Part shown: positions 63,376-64,000 of the stretch, one piece after another
Position numbering within the stretch: position 1 is the first letter of the stretch
Layout: each line of letters opens with the position of its first letter
Program-made: the position numbers and the translations under genes
Notes under the pieces: generated by a model
Database searches by the model: none
Told to the model about the DNA's origin: nothing
What the model saw: only the letters and a program-made list of their open reading frames with translations
Origin: Microvirga arsenatis
Lineage (GTDB): Bacteria; Pseudomonadota; Alphaproteobacteria; Rhizobiales; Beijerinckiaceae
DNA length: 64,000 nt
Assembly: GCF_009910705.1 (NCBI RefSeq)
Contig: NZ_JAAAXJ010000003.1
Coordinates: forward strand, 124,001-188,000
Direction: 5' to 3'

Positions 63376-63765
63376 CTATGGGGTGCCCTTTTTCTCAACC
63401 CAGCCACGGGCCACACTTCCCTCCGGCCCGTACTTCGTCAGCAATTCATAGCAGGCGCGTGGCTTGTTCGGTTTGTTTGGTTGTGAGTCAAGCTCAATGT
63501 AACGATTGATCCACTTGGAACGCGAAACGTCGTTCTCGACTATAAATCTGCCCTTCTGTGAGAAATCGAAGTCATCTGCACATAATTCGATGAGGAATGC
63601 TGCGTAAGCTACATGTTCAATTAAATCTCTGTCGCGTTTTTCTTTTGCCTCTATTTGCTCAGCTTCAGACTTATACCGCTGAATTTCGCTCTGACTGGAC
63701 GCCGGAAGCGCGAAAAGCAGGCTGGAAATACATAGTAAGGCGGATCTGTTCACAGGATACCTCAT
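63376..63765 (-). CDS. Secreted protein with Sec signal
   Basis: 129 residues. The signal is NRSALLCISSLLFALPASSQS (cleavage after PASSQS-like). The mature part is charged (EIQRYKSEAEQIEAKEKRDRDLIEH). It is leftward, overlapping the tape measure start by 2 bp, and AT-rich. It has no recognised domain. Confidence 0.65.
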   Translation of the reverse strand: MRYPVNRSALLCISSLLFALPASSQSEIQRYKSEAEQIEAKEKRDRDLIEHVAYAAFLIELCADDFDFSQKGRFIVENDVSRSKWINRYIELDSQPNKPNKPRACYELLTKYGPEGSVARGWVEKKGTP

Positions 63766-64000
63766 GGCCCAAGAACTTGAGACGTTGGTCGTTCGCCTCG
63801 AAGCCCAAATGCGGAGCTACGAGCGCGAGATGAATCGTGCCCGCACTGTAACAGCCAGGAACATGCGGGCAATCGAGAAGGATACCGTTACGTCGGGTCA
63901 AAAGTTCACGGCCATTATGACGAACGCTGGGCGGACGGCCGCGGCTGGTCTGGTTACTGGGCTCTCGGTCCTAGGGGCCGGTGGCCTTGTGGCAGGTTTA
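63764..64000 (+). CDS. Tail tape measure protein, N-terminal part (cut by window end)
   Basis: 79 codons visible. The N-terminus MAQELETLVVRLEAQMRSYEREMNRARTVTARNMRAIEKD is the usual coiled-coil start of siphovirus tape measure proteins, followed by the hydrophobic Gly/Ala/Leu stretch GRTAAAGLVTGLSVLGAGGLVAGL. The gene runs out of the window. It sets tail length in this phage type. Confidence 0.85.
   Translation, partial: MAQELETLVVRLEAQMRSYEREMNRARTVTARNMRAIEKDTVTSGQKFTAIMTNAGRTAAAGLVTGLSVLGAGGLVAGL

Larger units (their letters stand above)
33094..64000. mobile_element. Lambdoid HK97-type siphovirus prophage (left and central part)
   Basis: From the tRNA-Lys 3' end to the window end every recognisable gene is phage-like and in lambdoid order. 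The order is integrase module, leftward early operon, CI/Cro immunity with matching operators, rightward replication genes, NusG-like regulator, HNH, terminase, portal, protease, capsid, connectors, tail tube, chaperones and tape measure. Lysis, tail tip and the right attachment site lie beyond the window. No interrupted structural gene was seen, so the prophage may be intact. Confidence 0.93.

Overview
The window is GC-rich, gene-dense DNA from an alphaproteobacterium of the Hyphomicrobiales, most like a Methylobacteriaceae member such as Microvirga. This placement is inferred from gene content: a circularly permuted two-piece tmRNA gene with the tag ANDNYAPVAVAA, an alphaproteobacterial SspB, DUF4169, DUF2293, a DUF2065 protein next to hflKC, and an RMD1/DUF155 protein. 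Positions 1 to about 33,093 are ordinary chromosome. From the tRNA-Lys gene (33,018-33,093) to the end of the window lies the left and central part of a lambdoid, HK97-type siphovirus prophage. Its right end is outside the window.

Chromosomal half. A 5'-truncated FAD-linked D-lactate dehydrogenase is followed by a large AsmA protein, two small leftward genes (RHH and DUF4169), fumC, a cytochrome P450, and sspB directly downstream of the tmRNA gene ssrA. Then come thyA, a DUF2293 gene, an M64 metallopeptidase with RTX repeats, a GNAT acetyltransferase overlapping folA, the operon hflK-hflC-DUF2065-degP, and serB and miaA back to back. The branched-chain amino acid block is ilvB-GST-ilvN behind a leader-peptide attenuator (MRKLILVVRAPSTERD plus terminator), then ilvC. 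Further on, leuA has its own leucine-rich leader peptide. Between these are a cNMP-binding/patatin gene that looks split by a frameshift, small membrane and secreted proteins, a DedA protein, and pdxY-phzF-NUDIX.

Prophage half. The integrase module (HNH, tyrosine integrase, small HTH protein) sits beside the tRNA. A long leftward early operon (41,730 to 33,165) carries DUF5131, a probable single-strand annealing protein, a Gp157-like protein, another HNH protein and many small ORFs. The immunity region holds a LexA/CI-type repressor and a Cro-like gene, with matching operators of the form ACGGA-N4-TCCGT on both sides, and an AT-richer lone gene (41,934-42,860) that looks like a moron. The rightward early operon encodes a GapR-like DUF2312 protein, a DUF1064 nuclease-like protein, an MT-A70 methyltransferase, DnaB, a DUF1376 replication protein, an NrdR-type zinc ribbon and a NusG paralogue. 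The late operon follows: HNH, putative cos, small and large terminase, portal, a free-standing HNH endonuclease, prohead protease, capsid, connector genes, tail tube, tail chaperones and the start of the tape measure gene.

The most notable items are: (1) a lambda G/GT-type programmed -1 frameshift in the tail chaperones (GGGAAAA at 60,591-60,597); (2) a P22 immI-like cassette inserted between the chaperones and the tape measure gene, with two divergent Arc/Mnt repressors and a P63C-domain protein in the antirepressor position; (3) the ssrA-sspB pairing; (4) two amino-acid attenuators; (5) a phage NusG paralogue just upstream of the late genes; and (6) the uncharacterised moron between the immunity gene and the early operon.
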